The position numbers were made by a program, and so were the translations under genes. The notes under the pieces are model-generated. The model worked only from the letters and a program-made list of their open reading frames with translations. It was not told the origin of the DNA and did no database searches. 64,000 bases of DNA, taken from positions 4,864,001-4,928,000 of the forward strand of contig NZ_CP011008.1 in NCBI RefSeq assembly GCF_001578185.1, given 5' to 3'. Numbering within the stretch: the stretch's first letter is position 1; every line of letters begins with the position of its first letter. The stretch comes from Peribacillus simplex. Its GTDB lineage: Bacteria; Bacillota; Bacilli; Bacillales; DSM-1321. Shown here piece after piece: positions 25,096 to 34,980 of the stretch.

Positions 25096-26601
25096 TCATT
25101 TTGTTTTCGATTCAAAGGTTTCAACAAATAGTGCAAGCGTTCGTGCCATCACACCTGTCGCCCCCGCCGTGCACAATTCGGAGCTGCTCGAGGTTGTGGA
25201 TGTTCCAGCAATATCCAGATGGACCCACGGAGTGTCTTCGGCAAATTCGCCTATGAAGGCTCCACCCATGATGGCATGTCCTGCCCCGCCAGGTGAATTA
25301 TTTAAATCCGCTATTTTACTATTGCGTACCCGCTCTTTGTCCTTTTCTGTAATAGGCAATCTCCACATAGGCTCCCCGGCCTCCTCTGAGGCTTTAACCA
25401 CTTGTTCATAGAATTCTGCGTCATTGGTCATTGAACCCGTCATATCCATGCCCAAGGCCGTTATAACACCCCCCGTTAATGTAGCAACGTCAATAAGGTA
25501 GTCGGCACCATGATGTTTAGCGTAAGTTATGGCATCCGCCAAAACGAGCCGGCCTTCCGCATCCGTATTCAATATCTCTATCGTCTTGCCGCTCATGGCA
25601 GTGATCACATCATCCGGCTTGAGTGCTTCACCGCTGATCATGTTATCAGTGGATGGAATGACAGCCACGACATTTTGATCCGGCCCTAATTCGCCGATAA
25701 TTTCCATTGCACCTAAAACAGCTGCGGCACCGCCCATATCCGTCTTCATTCCAACGATTCCGGCCTTCGTTTTCAATGAGTATCCACCGGTATCGAATGT
25801 GATGCCTTTACCAACCAACCCGATTACATCTTTCCATTCATCTTTACCTTGGTACTTCAGGACGATCATTTTCGGAGGTTCGACTGAACCTTGATTGACA
25901 GCAAGAAGGGCTCCCATTCCCAATTTGAGCATATCCTCCTTCTCCAGGATTTCCACTTCAAAGCCATAACGTTCGCCCAAAGTAGATGAATAATCCGCCA
26001 TATCCGTGGAAGTCAACAAATTGCCTGGTGTGTTAACCAATGTTCTTGCAGAGTTCGTCGCCCTTCCGAAGACTTTCCCTACATGAAGTGCGGCCCCGAC
26101 CTCTTCTTTATCCGATTCACTGTAAACCGTAATCGATTCAAGGCTTTTTTCGACCTGGTTCGATTTTTGCTTGTATCCGTCAAATTTATAGGAAGCAAGT
26201 TCAAAAGCCTCGGAACAAGCATGCGCTGCGTCCAATGCATCCAGGTTTTCGGTCGTGAATGTATCCAGAGCAATAGATAGCGTCGTTAGCCTGGATTCTT
26301 TGATCGTTTTACGCGCTTTTCCAAATGCTTCTCGCAGCGTTTCAAAGGATAGCTCCTTTTCCTTGCCCAATCCTACAAAAATCAATCTCTTTATGCCTAA
26401 TTTACCTAATGTATGTATTTTAACTACTGATTTTTTCTTGGAAGGGATTTCTCCCGCTTTCACTAACTCGGTTAGCTGACCATCTAATCGTTCATCTGCC
26501 TCTTTCCCTATGCCTGTGAATTTTACGGGTCTGTCAAATACGCCTAGAATCAGGCATTCGTCAATCAAATCTATATTCAAGGAATCTTTTACTGTGAACA
26601 T
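25096..26601 (-). CDS. pepA: Leucyl aminopeptidase PepA (YuiE)
   Basis: A 501-residue M17 cytosol aminopeptidase. The C-terminal catalytic domain carries [15 protein letters not shown] (metal-binding Lys and Asp) near residue 265 and the family signature [13 protein letters not shown] near 345, both intact. The N-terminal macro-like domain spans about 1-170. It forms hexamers with two metal ions in known members and releases N-terminal residues from peptides. ATG 26601 has GGAGGTAG upstream. Position before yuiD and yuiC matches B. subtilis yuiE. Confidence 0.93.
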   Translation of the reverse strand: MFTVKDSLNIDLIDECLILGVFDRPVKFTGIGKEADERLDGQLTELVKAGEIPSKKKSVVKIHTLGKLGIKRLIFVGLGKEKELSFETLREAFGKARKTIKESRLTTLSIALDTFTTENLDALDAAHACSEAFELASYKFDGYKQKSNQVEKSLESITVYSESDKEEVGAALHVGKVFGRATNSARTLVNTPGNLLTSTDMADYSSTLGERYGFEVEILEKEDMLKLGMGALLAVNQGSVEPPKMIVLKYQGKDEWKDVIGLVGKGITFDTGGYSLKTKAGIVGMKTDMGGAAAVLGAMEIIGELGPDQNVVAVIPSTDNMISGEALKPDDVITAMSGKTIEILNTDAEGRLVLADAITYAKHHGADYLIDVATLTGGVITALGMDMTGSMTNDAEFYEQVVKASEEAGEPMWRLPITEKDKERVRNSKIADLNNSPGGAGHAIMGGAFIGEFAEDTPWVHLDIAGTSTTSSSSELCTAGATGVMARTLALFVETFESKTK

Positions 26602-26876
26602 TCTGCTACCTCCTCCATTCGATTACCTTCATTATAACGAAATCTTTCGAAATTTTCGAATTAGGCCCATGAAAATAATATTAACAAGGGATATTGTTTA
26701 GAATGTGCCCCTTTAGAGTAATAGTATAAGGAAGATCATATTTAATACTAATAACCAGCAGGGAATCGACAGGACTGAATGGAACTAATAATAAGGGCCT
26801 TGTACCGAGCAGGATTTCTTATTTACCCATATATGGATTTCATCGTTACTTATAACTAGAAAGAAGGCTGATACTC

Positions 26877-27359
26877 TTGGAATTATTTCTCAACTTCCCT
26901 TTAATCGCAGCATTGATTGCCATTTTCTTTGCTCAATTCATTAAAGTGCCCATCCACTTCATAGCTTTTCGTAAAGTTAACTGGTCACTTCTTAACTCCA
27001 CAGGCGGTATGCCAAGTTCCCACTCTGCGGCCGTGTCAGCTTTAACCGTAGCAGTAGGGATTGAAACCGGAATGGATTCTCCTGTATTTGCCGTTGCCGC
27101 GATCTTTGCCGTCATCACGATGTTCGATGCGACAGGAGTAAGACGGCAGGCAGGAGAACAGGCAGCCGTCTTGAACCAGCTCGTCACGGACTTCAATACA
27201 TTAGTCGAGCAAGCAAAAAACTGGCAGAAAAAAGCGGATAAACAGAAACAGCAACAATTAAAGGAACTGTTGGGCCATAAGCCAATCGAGGTATTTTTCG
27301 GAGCCTTGACCGGAGTATTCATTGCACTGGCACTTCACTTTTTCATCTTTCAAGGGTAG
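26877..27359 (+). CDS. yuiD: Divergent PAP2 family (DUF212) membrane protein YuiD
   Basis: A 160-residue membrane protein with about four helices. The conserved loop STGGMPSSHSAAVSALTVAVG resembles the phosphatase PSGH-type motif, and ITMFDATGVRRQAGEQA is the DUF212 signature. Related plant and bacterial proteins are acid-phosphatase-like, but activity is not established. TTG start with AAGAAGG nine bases upstream. The next gene begins within ten bases, so they are probably co-transcribed. The 275-bp spacer before it shows no other gene. Confidence 0.87.
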   Translation: MELFLNFPLIAALIAIFFAQFIKVPIHFIAFRKVNWSLLNSTGGMPSSHSAAVSALTVAVGIETGMDSPVFAVAAIFAVITMFDATGVRRQAGEQAAVLNQLVTDFNTLVEQAKNWQKKADKQKQQQLKELLGHKPIEVFFGALTGVFIALALHFFIFQG

Positions 27360-27368
27360 GTGGTCAAT

Positions 27369-28157
27369 TTGAAAATAATCTCTCTTTGCCCCAGCAATAC
27401 GGAACTCTGCACATATCTAGGGATAGAAGATCAGCTGATCGCTATCGATGACTACTCTGACTGGCCTGAAACCATACAGCACCTTCCTAGAGTGGGGCCT
27501 GATTTATCGATTGATATCGATCATGTAGAATCACTGAAACCCGATTTGGTGCTGGCTTCCCTTAGTGTACCGGGTATGGAAAAAAATATTGAAGGATTAA
27601 AAGAACGGAACCTCCCTCACATCATCTTCAATCCGCAATCACTTGAAGATATCGCAAAGGATTTGCTGACCTTGGGCGGGGCCATGAATCTTAATGATAA
27701 AGCAGAGGAGCAGGCAGCAAAATTCCGGGATGCCATCCTTCAATATAAAAATGTCGCCGACAAAATCGAAACAAAGCCGTCCCTATATTGGGAATGGTGG
27801 CCAAATCCCTTATTCAGCCCTGGGGGAGTTAACTGGTTATCCGAGATCAGCCTTCTTGCGGGAGGATATAATCTTTTCGAAGATGTGGAAATGGCAAGCA
27901 TTCAAGTCACGTCCGAGGAGGTTCAGAAAAAGGATCCCGACCATATTTGCTTAGCTTGGGTCGGTGTCCCATTACGAAAAGTCAACCCGGCGCTTGTCAA
28001 GAAACGGCAAGGTTGGGCCGATATGAAGGCAGTCCGAGCTAACAATATCCACATTATGGAAGAACCCTTATTTTGCCGGCCTTCCCCCCGTTTACTGGAT
28101 GGGCTGTCAAAATTGGCAAAGACTCTGCATCCTGAGGAGTACAAAGGCATGGCTTAA
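27369..28157 (+). CDS. BtuF-like cobalamin/metal-complex binding domain protein, cytoplasmic form
   Basis: About 262 residues of the helical-backbone substrate-binding fold (ISLCPSNTELCTYLG..., PRVGPDLSIDIDHVESLKPDLVLAS). This is the class of BtuF and siderophore-binding proteins. No signal peptide or lipobox is present, and no ABC permease or ATPase adjoins it, so it is not a usual transport protein. TTG 27369 was chosen because AGGTGG lies five bases upstream; GTG 27360 is possible. Cytoplasmic BtuF-like proteins are common in bacilli; ligand and role are not known. Confidence 0.75.
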   Translation: MKIISLCPSNTELCTYLGIEDQLIAIDDYSDWPETIQHLPRVGPDLSIDIDHVESLKPDLVLASLSVPGMEKNIEGLKERNLPHIIFNPQSLEDIAKDLLTLGGAMNLNDKAEEQAAKFRDAILQYKNVADKIETKPSLYWEWWPNPLFSPGGVNWLSEISLLAGGYNLFEDVEMASIQVTSEEVQKKDPDHICLAWVGVPLRKVNPALVKKRQGWADMKAVRANNIHIMEEPLFCRPSPRLLDGLSKLAKTLHPEEYKGMA

Positions 28158-28175
28158 GGGCGTTTCGAATGAACA

Positions 28176-28206
28176 AAAAAGCTGCCCCAATTGTGGCAGC
28201 TTTTTT
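28176..28206. terminator. Bidirectional terminator between the BtuF-like gene and yuiC
   Basis: AAAAAGCTGCC pairs with GGCAGCTTTTTT around an 8-nt loop, with A- and T-runs on both sides. Confidence 0.9.
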
Positions 28207-28221
28207 AACTCCATCATTTCA

Positions 28222-28917
28222 TTAAAAAGCAAAGGAAGATACATTCTCGTTCAATGTTTTTCCGGCGATTTTAGGCTTGAATACTTGCCTGATCTTGGTT
28301 TCATTCAACTTGTTTAGCTGTTCTTCAGATAACTCGCCGTTCCCTTTTTGCACAACATAAACTTCAAGGGTTTTCTTTCCCCACTTCTCGTACACATCTT
28401 GTACGGTGTCATAGTATAGATCCAGATGGTTTCCTTTGATCGCCCCGCCCTTGTCCGCTACAACCCCATATCCATAGCCCGGAATCCAAAGGATGGTTCC
28501 GAGGGGGAATACGGCAAGATCAGCGGCTATGGTTGAAAACAGATCCCGTTTCACCTTCACACCTGAATAAGTGATTCCATAAGATGGGCTCTCCGGGTAC
28601 TTTCCCGTTGATTCATACCCTGCTGTATATCCTGTAGCCAAAACTTCATGCTTCGGATATTTCAAGAGCTCGATTGCCTCCAATATCGTCGTAGGACCAC
28701 CATTGCCCGTGGATGCGGAAGACATTAGCGTTGCCACTTGACCTCCACTATGGATCGCTTTATATTCGAGACCAAGCATTCGATGTTGTCTCATTGCCCC
28801 TTCAAAAGGATGATCTTCAGGCATAGCCCCAAAAACATGATTTAAGGTTGAATCGATGGCCAAGATAAATAATATGATAATAGCAACCCTCAAAAATAAT
28901 GCCTTTACAATCTTCAT
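28222..28917 (-). CDS. yuiC: 3D-domain cell-wall protein YuiC
   Basis: A 231-residue protein with an N-terminal signal/anchor helix (about 5-25) and a C-terminal 3D domain, named for three Asp, with motifs [34 protein letters not shown] and EVYVV. The domain is related to the lytic transglycosylase MltA, and B. subtilis YuiC-like stationary-phase proteins act on peptidoglycan outside the membrane. The catalytic Asp in DLYYDT is present. It lies immediately after the group II intron, which separates it from yuiB. Confidence 0.88.
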   Translation of the reverse strand: MKIVKALFLRVAIIILFILAIDSTLNHVFGAMPEDHPFEGAMRQHRMLGLEYKAIHSGGQVATLMSSASTGNGGPTTILEAIELLKYPKHEVLATGYTAGYESTGKYPESPSYGITYSGVKVKRDLFSTIAADLAVFPLGTILWIPGYGYGVVADKGGAIKGNHLDLYYDTVQDVYEKWGKKTLEVYVVQKGNGELSEEQLNKLNETKIRQVFKPKIAGKTLNENVSSFAF

Positions 28918-29003
28918 ATGTATTCCACTCCTCTCACAAGGATATTTGTTCCCTTTCCAGAGAGAAAGTATTCATAAAGCATGAAAAGATCCAATTTTTC
29001 TTA

Positions 29004-30891
29004 ATCGAGTAGGAGGAGGCACCTAGCCTCCGACCTCTCACACCACCGTACGTACCGTTCGGTATACGGCGGTTCAGTTTAAGTCTGACGTAGTTTTGTA
29101 TATCGTTCATATAAACTTTCTAACCCTTGATTGTGCCAATAAGCATTGTTGAGGGTTTTCTGTAGAATGGGGCTATGAGCAATACGCCAATAGCCTTTTC
29201 TACTATTTCCCCATTCATGTGCTTTTCCGGAGGGTACACCTAGCCCTTTGAGTTTTCTTACTCTCGTTCTTGGTAGCTTCCACTGTTTCCATAGGCACAT
29301 CCTGAGCCTTCTTCGAATCCATGAATCTAATCTCCTCAATATGTTCGGGGTATCAATGAGAGCGAAATATCCTACCCATCCTCTAAGGTATTGTTTTACC
29401 CTACCTATTCTGAATTCCATGGGTATTGGTGATTTCCTCGAGGTCATTTCCCTAATTCGTTTCTTTACTCTCTTCAGCGATTGTTGATCCAATCGAACCT
29501 TCGGGTTCTTCTTTGACCTTGTGAAACTAAAACCGAGAAATGTTCTGTTCCAAGGACGATCAACCTTTGTTTTCTCATAATTAACCTTTAATTTCAATTT
29601 ACTCTCTATAAAGGATGTGAGATTACTCATGGCTCGATTGGCGGCTTTCCTTGTCCTCACGAAGATATTACAGTCATCTGCATACCTCACGAATCGAAGA
29701 TTCCGCTTCTCCAGTTCTTTATCTAGTTCATCCAGAATGATATTAGATAGTAAAGGACTCAATGGACCTCCTTGCGGAGTTCCCTCCTCACTTTTATGAA
29801 AAAGTCCGCCTATCATAACGCCTGCTTGAAGGTATTTACGAATCAGTTTGAGAACTCGTTTATCTTCAATTTTTCGCTCTAACATTCCCATGAGCTTGTC
29901 ATGATTCACTTTATCGAAGAACTTCTCCAAGTCCATATCCACTACCCATGTATAACCTTCGGCTATATAGGACTTTGCCTTTCGAACCGCCTGGTGACCT
30001 TGTTTGTTAGGACGAAATCCATAGCTATTCTCCGAAAAGGTTGAGTCATATATCTTGGTCAATATTTGGGCAATGGCTTGTTGAATGAAACGGTCTAGAA
30101 CGGTTGGAATACCCAATAACCGAACTCCGCCGTTTGGTTTCGGGATTTCGATACGACGGACGGGCTGCGGTTGATAGGTACCCTGTAAAAGGGCAGTTTT
30201 CATGTTGTACCATTCGGTTGCGAGGTGCGGTCTCAGGTTTTGAACCGGCATTCCATCTACACCATGGCTTCCCTTATTTCTTTCTACACGCTTCAATGCC
30301 TGTATTAAGTTTTCCCTCTCTAGTATCTGTTCCATTAACATCGTTGATATCCTTTCTACGTGGATAAATGGTCTATTTGTGCCTTTATCTGCTCCACCCT
30401 TTTGAAGTTCCTCGTGTATTCACCACATCTTCCTTCAAATAAGTTCCGTTAGGAATTGTTTGCTTCTTTGCAGATAACGAACGCCTAGTATTCATCCTCC
30501 TTAATCTGTTCGGTCCTTCCTTATCTTCTCGAGTAGATAAGTACTATGACCTCTGCTGACTTCTGATGATTCAGCTGTCCATCACTGGACAGGTTACCAA
30601 GTGTACTTGGCTGTCATCAGACCTCCCCGGGTAAGAGTGCAATCTTTCCCTCCATCTATCTGCTTCATTTACTCTGTACCACCTTCGGCAGTAAGGACTT
30701 TGTTTTGTTTGGCAAACTCATCCAATGATACCTAGCCTTATATGAAGTTCGTGTTCCTCAGACCGGAGGTTTGCCGCTTGCTTCCTTCAGATTCCACGTC
30801 ACCGTGGACACCCTTGCATTAAGCTAACCATTACTACTGCCTTCATGGTTCGGGACTTACACCCTATAGATTGCACCCATGCCGGGCGCAC
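29004..30891 (-). mobile_element. Group IIC intron with reverse-transcriptase ORF
   Basis: The 5' end on the minus strand is GTGCGCCCGGCATGGGTGCA (at 30891), the usual bacterial group IIC start. The ORF follows in domain IV. Near the 3' end a domain V-like hairpin (29032-29065; ACCG...CGGT arms) and a domain VI-like stem with a bulged A (CCTACTCGAT, ending about 29004) are visible. The element lies directly after the T-run of a stem-loop terminator (30895-30925), the hallmark target of group IIC introns. Its orientation matches the flanking yuiB and yuiC. The 3' boundary is uncertain by a few bases. Confidence 0.88.
29079..30341 (-). CDS. ltrA: Group II intron reverse transcriptase/maturase, class C
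   Basis: A 420-residue protein: RT palm and fingers at about 40-280, with RFIQQAIAQIL, YGFRP, VVDMDLEKFFDKV (catalytic Asp), EEGTPQGGPLSPLLSN and RYADD (catalytic pair). A maturase X domain follows (about 300-400, including RFLGF-like TFLGFSF and RGWVGYF). It has no HNH endonuclease, as expected for class C. No stop or frameshift is seen, so the enzyme may be active. RBS AAAGGA lies eight bases before ATG 30341. It is encoded inside the intron's domain IV. Confidence 0.93.
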   Translation of the reverse strand: MLMEQILERENLIQALKRVERNKGSHGVDGMPVQNLRPHLATEWYNMKTALLQGTYQPQPVRRIEIPKPNGGVRLLGIPTVLDRFIQQAIAQILTKIYDSTFSENSYGFRPNKQGHQAVRKAKSYIAEGYTWVVDMDLEKFFDKVNHDKLMGMLERKIEDKRVLKLIRKYLQAGVMIGGLFHKSEEGTPQGGPLSPLLSNIILDELDKELEKRNLRFVRYADDCNIFVRTRKAANRAMSNLTSFIESKLKLKVNYEKTKVDRPWNRTFLGFSFTRSKKNPKVRLDQQSLKRVKKRIREMTSRKSPIPMEFRIGRVKQYLRGWVGYFALIDTPNILRRLDSWIRRRLRMCLWKQWKLPRTRVRKLKGLGVPSGKAHEWGNSRKGYWRIAHSPILQKTLNNAYWHNQGLESLYERYTKLRQT

Positions 30892-30894
30892 CAA

Positions 30895-30925
30895 AAAAAG
30901 GACCGTCCATAAATGACGGCCCTTC
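30895..30925 (-). terminator. Terminator of yuiB, target of the group IIC intron
   Basis: The minus-strand stem GGGCCGTC / GACGGTCC (one G-U pair) with a 7-nt loop and seven T residues ends one or two bases before the intron begins. Confidence 0.88.
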
Positions 30926-30931
30926 CCATTA

Positions 30932-31249
30932 TCAAAACATTTGATATCCTTTATTCCTTAGAATCCTGATGACCACACCAGCTAAAACCGCGCCAAGCAG
31001 CCCGCTTGATAAAATAATGATGTCTGCCGTATGCAGGGCTGTAAGGTTCGTTCCAAGATTAGAAAAAGATATTCCCGGATTTCTAAAATATTCTATTAGC
31101 TTTGTTTCATTGACAATGATGATGAAGACGATTGGAAATAAGATGACCATAATCCAAGAAGAACGGAAGAGCATATTCAGCAAAAAGCCAATTCCGAAAA
31201 ACAATATGAAAAATAAGAGTATTGAGATAATTAAAACAGGCAATGGCAT
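30932..31249 (-). CDS. yuiB: Small integral membrane protein YuiB
   Basis: A 105-residue protein with three hydrophobic segments: PVLIISILLFFILFFGIGFL, WIMVILFPIVFIIIV and IIILSSGLLGAVLAGVVI. ATG 31249 gives the same length as B. subtilis YuiB and has AAGGAGG upstream, at the longer than usual spacing of twelve bases. Order yuiC - (intron) - yuiB matches B. subtilis apart from the intron. Function unknown. Confidence 0.82.
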   Translation of the reverse strand: MPLPVLIISILLFFILFFGIGFLLNMLFRSSWIMVILFPIVFIIIVNETKLIEYFRNPGISFSNLGTNLTALHTADIIILSSGLLGAVLAGVVIRILRNKGYQMF

Positions 31250-31357
31250 GTTATTCTTGACCCTCCTTAAAAGCGACACCTTTAGTTTACTGAAAAAATA
31301 ATTGCTACGTCAACGACTTAATGCCAAATAATGCCGAAGAAAAGATAATTACCCAAA

Positions 31358-31858
31358 TCACATGAATAATTTATATGATGTATAGCCAAAATGATTTCCC
31401 GGATTCAACCCATCAAGCATCGTCTGCACTCTTTCCTTTTCAAAAGCTAAAAGCTGTTCCAATAATAACGATTGCTTCCCCTCTTGTATGAGTAAATCAG
31501 GGTCATAAAATTTAGCCTCATATAACTCATCCAATTGAGCAGTGACTTCAAAACTGACCGGTTTAAGTAAAAATACCAACATATTATCACTTATATCCCC
31601 TTTGATGACTCCGCTTCTAACGCCAACAATGCCTTCGATTTCTGTATGAATGCCCGTCTCCTCCAACACTTCCCTTACAACAGCTTCATCAACGGTTTCA
31701 TCATTTTTGACAAAACCTGCCGGAAGCGACCACTGCCCTTTCAATCCACCATACCTTTTGTTCACGACCAGCCACTCGCCTTTAGCAGATATCACAAGGC
31801 CGGACACTGCCAGCCAAACATTTTTGCATCTTTCCACCAAAACCCACTTCCCCTGCAT
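31358..31858 (-). CDS. Nudix hydrolase
   Basis: A 166-residue Nudix-fold protein. The Nudix box spans about residues 48-70 (G-x5-E-x7-REVLEETGI; all Glu ligands for Mg2+ present). It cleaves nucleoside diphosphates linked to another group; the substrate is not predictable. There is a C-terminal helical extension of about 50 residues beyond the box domain. It lies between yuiB and yumB on the same strand. Confidence 0.88.
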   Translation of the reverse strand: MQGKWVLVERCKNVWLAVSGLVISAKGEWLVVNKRYGGLKGQWSLPAGFVKNDETVDEAVVREVLEETGIHTEIEGIVGVRSGVIKGDISDNMLVFLLKPVSFEVTAQLDELYEAKFYDPDLLIQEGKQSLLLEQLLAFEKERVQTMLDGLNPGNHFGYTSYKLFM

Positions 31859-31887
31859 TCATTATAAGTAGTGTAAACTCCAAACCG

Positions 31888-31989
31888 CTAGAGTACATAC
31901 GTAATGCCAAAGCGGTCAAAGGGGAGGATTATTAAATCTAGTGCTTCGTCATCCTTGCCCCCATTATATTCCACATATGATAGGTGCAT
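31888..31989 (-). CDS. Possible 33-residue small protein upstream of the Nudix gene
   Basis: An ATG at 31989 opens a 33-codon frame (starting MHLSYVEYNGG, then KDDEALDLIILPFDRFGI) with CGGAG nine bases upstream and GGGGAG closer still. The composition is protein-like (acidic centre, hydrophobic end LIILPFDRFGITYVL). It ends 29 bases before the Nudix start. I do not recognise it; conservation would decide whether it is real. A short stem (ACCGCT / AGCGGT) overlaps its 3' end. Confidence 0.35.
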   Translation of the reverse strand: MHLSYVEYNGGKDDEALDLIILPFDRFGITYVL

Positions 31990-32039
31990 ACTCCCCGTCT
32001 CCGCTTCATGTCACGCTCATCGATAGATGCCATTGAAAA

Positions 32040-32068
32040 GGCCATTCAGGGAAAATCCCCAAATGGCC
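32040..32068 (-). terminator. Terminator after yumB
   Basis: The minus-strand stem GGCCATT / AATGGCC with inner pairing (GGGGA / TCCC) and a following TTTT lies 22 bases after the yumB stop. Confidence 0.75.
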
Positions 32069-32089
32069 ATCACTTATCTATCGAAAAAA

Positions 32090-33307
32090 TCAAAGGACGT
32101 TGAATTTACCTTTCTTAGCAACCAAGGAAGCTCCGCCAATCATTAGCAATGCTCTGTTATCAACCATTTTCTTCATGAATGATGCAGTCTTGCCTGTAAC
32201 TTTCTTGCCGAACACAACTCCAATCGCATTGTCATCACCAAGTGAACATACCGTTCCTTTGTTTTCGAAAGTGAATGTTTCAAGGTCACTTTCGTTACGA
32301 ACCAATTTAGTCAGGTTCTTCGCAATGACTTCACCTTGTTGCATGGCGATTTGTGCAGTAGGCGGGTATGGGCGATTAATTTCTTCGTTGATGATCAACG
32401 CGCAATCCCCTACAATGAAAATATCGTCATGACCCGGTGCACGCATGTCAAGGTTCACTTTAATACGTCCGCGCATTGCTTCAAAACCTGATGCTTCAAT
32501 CACTGAATTACCACGCACGCCAGCTGCCCATACAACGGTCCCCGCCTTGATTTCTTCCACTTCATCTTCGCCTCTTGCGACGATGATACCTTCAGGAGTT
32601 GCCCCCTTGATCGGTGTACCGATTTTGAATTCCACACCTTTTTTCTCAAGGTAGGAAACTGCATAATCCACTAATTCCGGATCGAAGCCAGGGAGGACGG
32701 CTGGTGCTGCCTCTACACAGTACATACGAACCTTTTGGAAATCGATATCGTATTCTTTACAAAGTTCAGGGACACGGTTAGCTAATTCGCCAAGGAATTC
32801 GATACCCGTAAATCCTGCTCCGCCAACAACGATCGTCAAGCGGTCTTCATTTTTCTCGACCTCAGAACTGTACGTAGCAAATTGCAATTGGATATGATCA
32901 CGGATTTCACGTGCAGTGTTCACGTTAGAGATAGAGAAAGCATATTCTTTTAGCCCTTGGATTCCGAATGTTTCCGATTCCGGTCCAAGTCCAATCACTA
33001 GGTAATCATAAGAAATTTCGCTTTTTTCAAGGATGACTTTTTTGTCTTCTGTTTTCACTTCCAAAACAGAATCTTGGATGAATTTAACTTTGCTGCCGTT
33101 AATGACACTTTTGATTGGATAGCGCACACGATCATGATGAAGCGTACCAGCAGATGCTTCATGCAGCCATGTTGTTTCATAGTGGTAATCATTTTTGTTA
33201 ACTAATACGATTTCAGCTTCATTTTGACCTAATGCCTTCTGTAAGCGAGTAACAGTCATCAGTCCACCATAACCTGCTCCTAAAACAACGATAGTTGGCT
33301 TTTTCAA
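32090..33307 (-). CDS. yumB: Type II NADH dehydrogenase (NDH-2) YumB
   Basis: A 405-residue flavoprotein. The FAD motif is [16 protein letters not shown] at the N-terminus, the NADH motif is [17 protein letters not shown] near 160, and FIVGDCALI near 300 is the second FAD contact. A C-terminal region (about 360-400, with [20 protein letters not shown]) resembles the membrane-attaching end of NDH-2 enzymes. It passes electrons from NADH to menaquinone without pumping protons. TTG 33307 was chosen because AAAGGTGG lies ten bases upstream and it restores the family length. Divergent from yumC. Confidence 0.9.
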   Translation of the reverse strand: MKKPTIVVLGAGYGGLMTVTRLQKALGQNEAEIVLVNKNDYHYETTWLHEASAGTLHHDRVRYPIKSVINGSKVKFIQDSVLEVKTEDKKVILEKSEISYDYLVIGLGPESETFGIQGLKEYAFSISNVNTAREIRDHIQLQFATYSSEVEKNEDRLTIVVGGAGFTGIEFLGELANRVPELCKEYDIDFQKVRMYCVEAAPAVLPGFDPELVDYAVSYLEKKGVEFKIGTPIKGATPEGIIVARGEDEVEEIKAGTVVWAAGVRGNSVIEASGFEAMRGRIKVNLDMRAPGHDDIFIVGDCALIINEEINRPYPPTAQIAMQQGEVIAKNLTKLVRNESDLETFTFENKGTVCSLGDDNAIGVVFGKKVTGKTASFMKKMVDNRALLMIGGASLVAKKGKFNVL

Positions 33308-33409
33308 AAGTATTCGTCCACCTTTACGATATTTTCTTGTGATGCTTTCCATAACTAAAATCTATTGTCTATCTTTTTAATTTCCATTATAAAAAGCACT
33401 CTTATACAT

Positions 33410-33427
33410 TTGTGACGTATTTCACGT
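33410..33427. promoter_or_regulatory. Rex-like operator upstream of yumB
   Basis: TTGTGA-N6-TCACGT differs from the known TTGTGA-N6-TCACAA redox-repressor (Rex) site only in its last two bases. It lies about 105 bp upstream of the yumB start and just upstream of a TATAAT (33391-33386, minus strand), so it would cover the -35 region. Rex represses NADH-oxidising genes when NADH is low. Regulation here is inferred from the motif and the target gene type. Confidence 0.45.
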
Positions 33428-33772
33428 AATACTTCGAAATTGTCATAAAAAATTCACTAAATGATGTCTAAGTAAATTTTAGTCTTTTTCCATACCTTTT
33501 TCAAGTAACAAACCGAACTTTTTCGCGTGAAAATAAAGCTGAAAAACGATGCTATTCACCCCGTGAAGGACCATATTCATACTATATGTTCAACCTTGGT
33601 AAAGTGTATTTTTACCCACTTATGAAAGGGGGTGAACAGTATTCATAATGTAACCGTCCCGTTATAGTCGAAACTTTCTCACTTTTCTAATCTTTCTCCG
33701 TTTTTTAAAAGATTATCTATGTTAAAATAAGAGAATAAATTTCAGCAAACCTAGTATATCGGAGGGATAAAG

Positions 33773-34765
33773 TTGGAAGTTAACGAAAAAGTTTATGACA
33801 TCACCATCATTGGCGGAGGCCCAGTCGGATTATTTACTGCATTTTATGGCGGCATGAGGCAGGCATCCGTAAAAATCATCGAGAGCCTACCGCAATTAGG
33901 CGGACAATTGTCGGCCCTTTATCCTGAGAAATACATCTATGATATCGCAGGTTTCCCCAAGGTACGTGCTCAGGAGCTAGTGAATAATTTGAAAGAACAA
34001 ATGGCAAAGTTTGAACAGACTGTTGTCTTGGAGCAAGCCGTTCAAGAAGTGGAAAGGCAAGCAGATGGAGTTTTCAAGTTAACGACGGATAAAGAAATCC
34101 ATTATTCCAAAACCATTATCATCACAGCTGGAAATGGGGCTTTCCAACCCCGCCGCATCGAAATTGATGATGCAAAAAAATATGAAAGCAGCAACCTTCA
34201 CTATTTCATCGATGACCTCAATCATTTTGCTGGCAAAAAAGTGGTGATCTTCGGAGGTGGGGATTCAGCAGTCGACTGGGCACTTATGCTTGAGCCGATC
34301 GCCGAGAAAGTGAGCATCATTCACAGAAGAGATAAATTCCGTGCCCACGAACATAGTGTAGAAAACCTTAAAAATTCAAAAGTTGATATAAAGACTCCTT
34401 ACATACCTTCAGAGTTGATTGGTACAGACGGCCGGATCCATACAGTTGTCATCAAGGATACAAATGGTGAAGATACAGAGACGATGGAGGTAGATGCAGT
34501 CATCGTCAACTACGGCTTCGTTTCTTCTCTTGGCCCCATTAAGGAATGGGGACTTGATATCCAGAAGAACAGTATTTTGGTGAATTCAAGAATGGAAACG
34601 AATATTCCAGGAATTTATGCAGCCGGAGATATCGCAACATATGATGGCAAAGTCAAATTAATCGCAAGTGGTTTTGGCGAGGCCCCCACTGCTGTCAATC
34701 ACGCCAAGCAATATATTGACCCAAAAGCAAAAGTCCAGCCCATGCATAGTTCTTCCATGTTTTAA
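33773..34765 (+). CDS. yumC: Thioredoxin-reductase-like ferredoxin/flavodoxin-NADP+ reductase YumC
   Basis: A 330-residue homodimeric flavoprotein of the ferredoxin-NADP reductase type 2 group. The FAD motif is [18 protein letters not shown] and the NADPH motif is [17 protein letters not shown] near 155. The CxxC redox pair of true thioredoxin reductases is absent. The FAD C-terminal motif is [13 protein letters not shown]. It moves electrons between NADPH and ferredoxin or flavodoxin. TTG start with GGAGGG six bases upstream. Same gene pair with yumB as in B. subtilis. Confidence 0.92.
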   Translation: MEVNEKVYDITIIGGGPVGLFTAFYGGMRQASVKIIESLPQLGGQLSALYPEKYIYDIAGFPKVRAQELVNNLKEQMAKFEQTVVLEQAVQEVERQADGVFKLTTDKEIHYSKTIIITAGNGAFQPRRIEIDDAKKYESSNLHYFIDDLNHFAGKKVVIFGGGDSAVDWALMLEPIAEKVSIIHRRDKFRAHEHSVENLKNSKVDIKTPYIPSELIGTDGRIHTVVIKDTNGEDTETMEVDAVIVNYGFVSSLGPIKEWGLDIQKNSILVNSRMETNIPGIYAAGDIATYDGKVKLIASGFGEAPTAVNHAKQYIDPKAKVQPMHSSSMF

Positions 34766-34776
34766 CAATATTACAC

Positions 34777-34805
34777 AAAAACCGGCTTTCTTTAAGCCGG
34801 TTTTT
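34777..34805 (+). terminator. Terminator after yumC
   Basis: AAAAACCGGCTT pairs with AAGCCGGTTTTT around a 5-nt loop, twelve bases after the stop codon. Confidence 0.92.
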
Positions 34806-34930
34806 GTGTCCCTAATTCCAGGATTGTGGATAACTGTTTTCCATCGGAGCACTTTTTCGTCCTTCCCGCACTTCTTTCGACCGTTCACGATTTTATTCGT
34901 CCTTCATGGCCCTTCAACCCAAACAAACTG

Positions 34931-34960
34931 AAGGGGGGCACTTGTAAAAGTGCCCCCCTT
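34931..34960. terminator. Terminator after yutM
   Basis: A 13-bp perfect stem (AAGGGGGGCACTT / AAGTGCCCCCCTT) with a 4-nt loop. The T-runs are short, so it may act mainly as an RNA stabiliser or barrier. Confidence 0.65.
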
Positions 34961-34980
34961 TTCCAAATGAACAGAAATTG

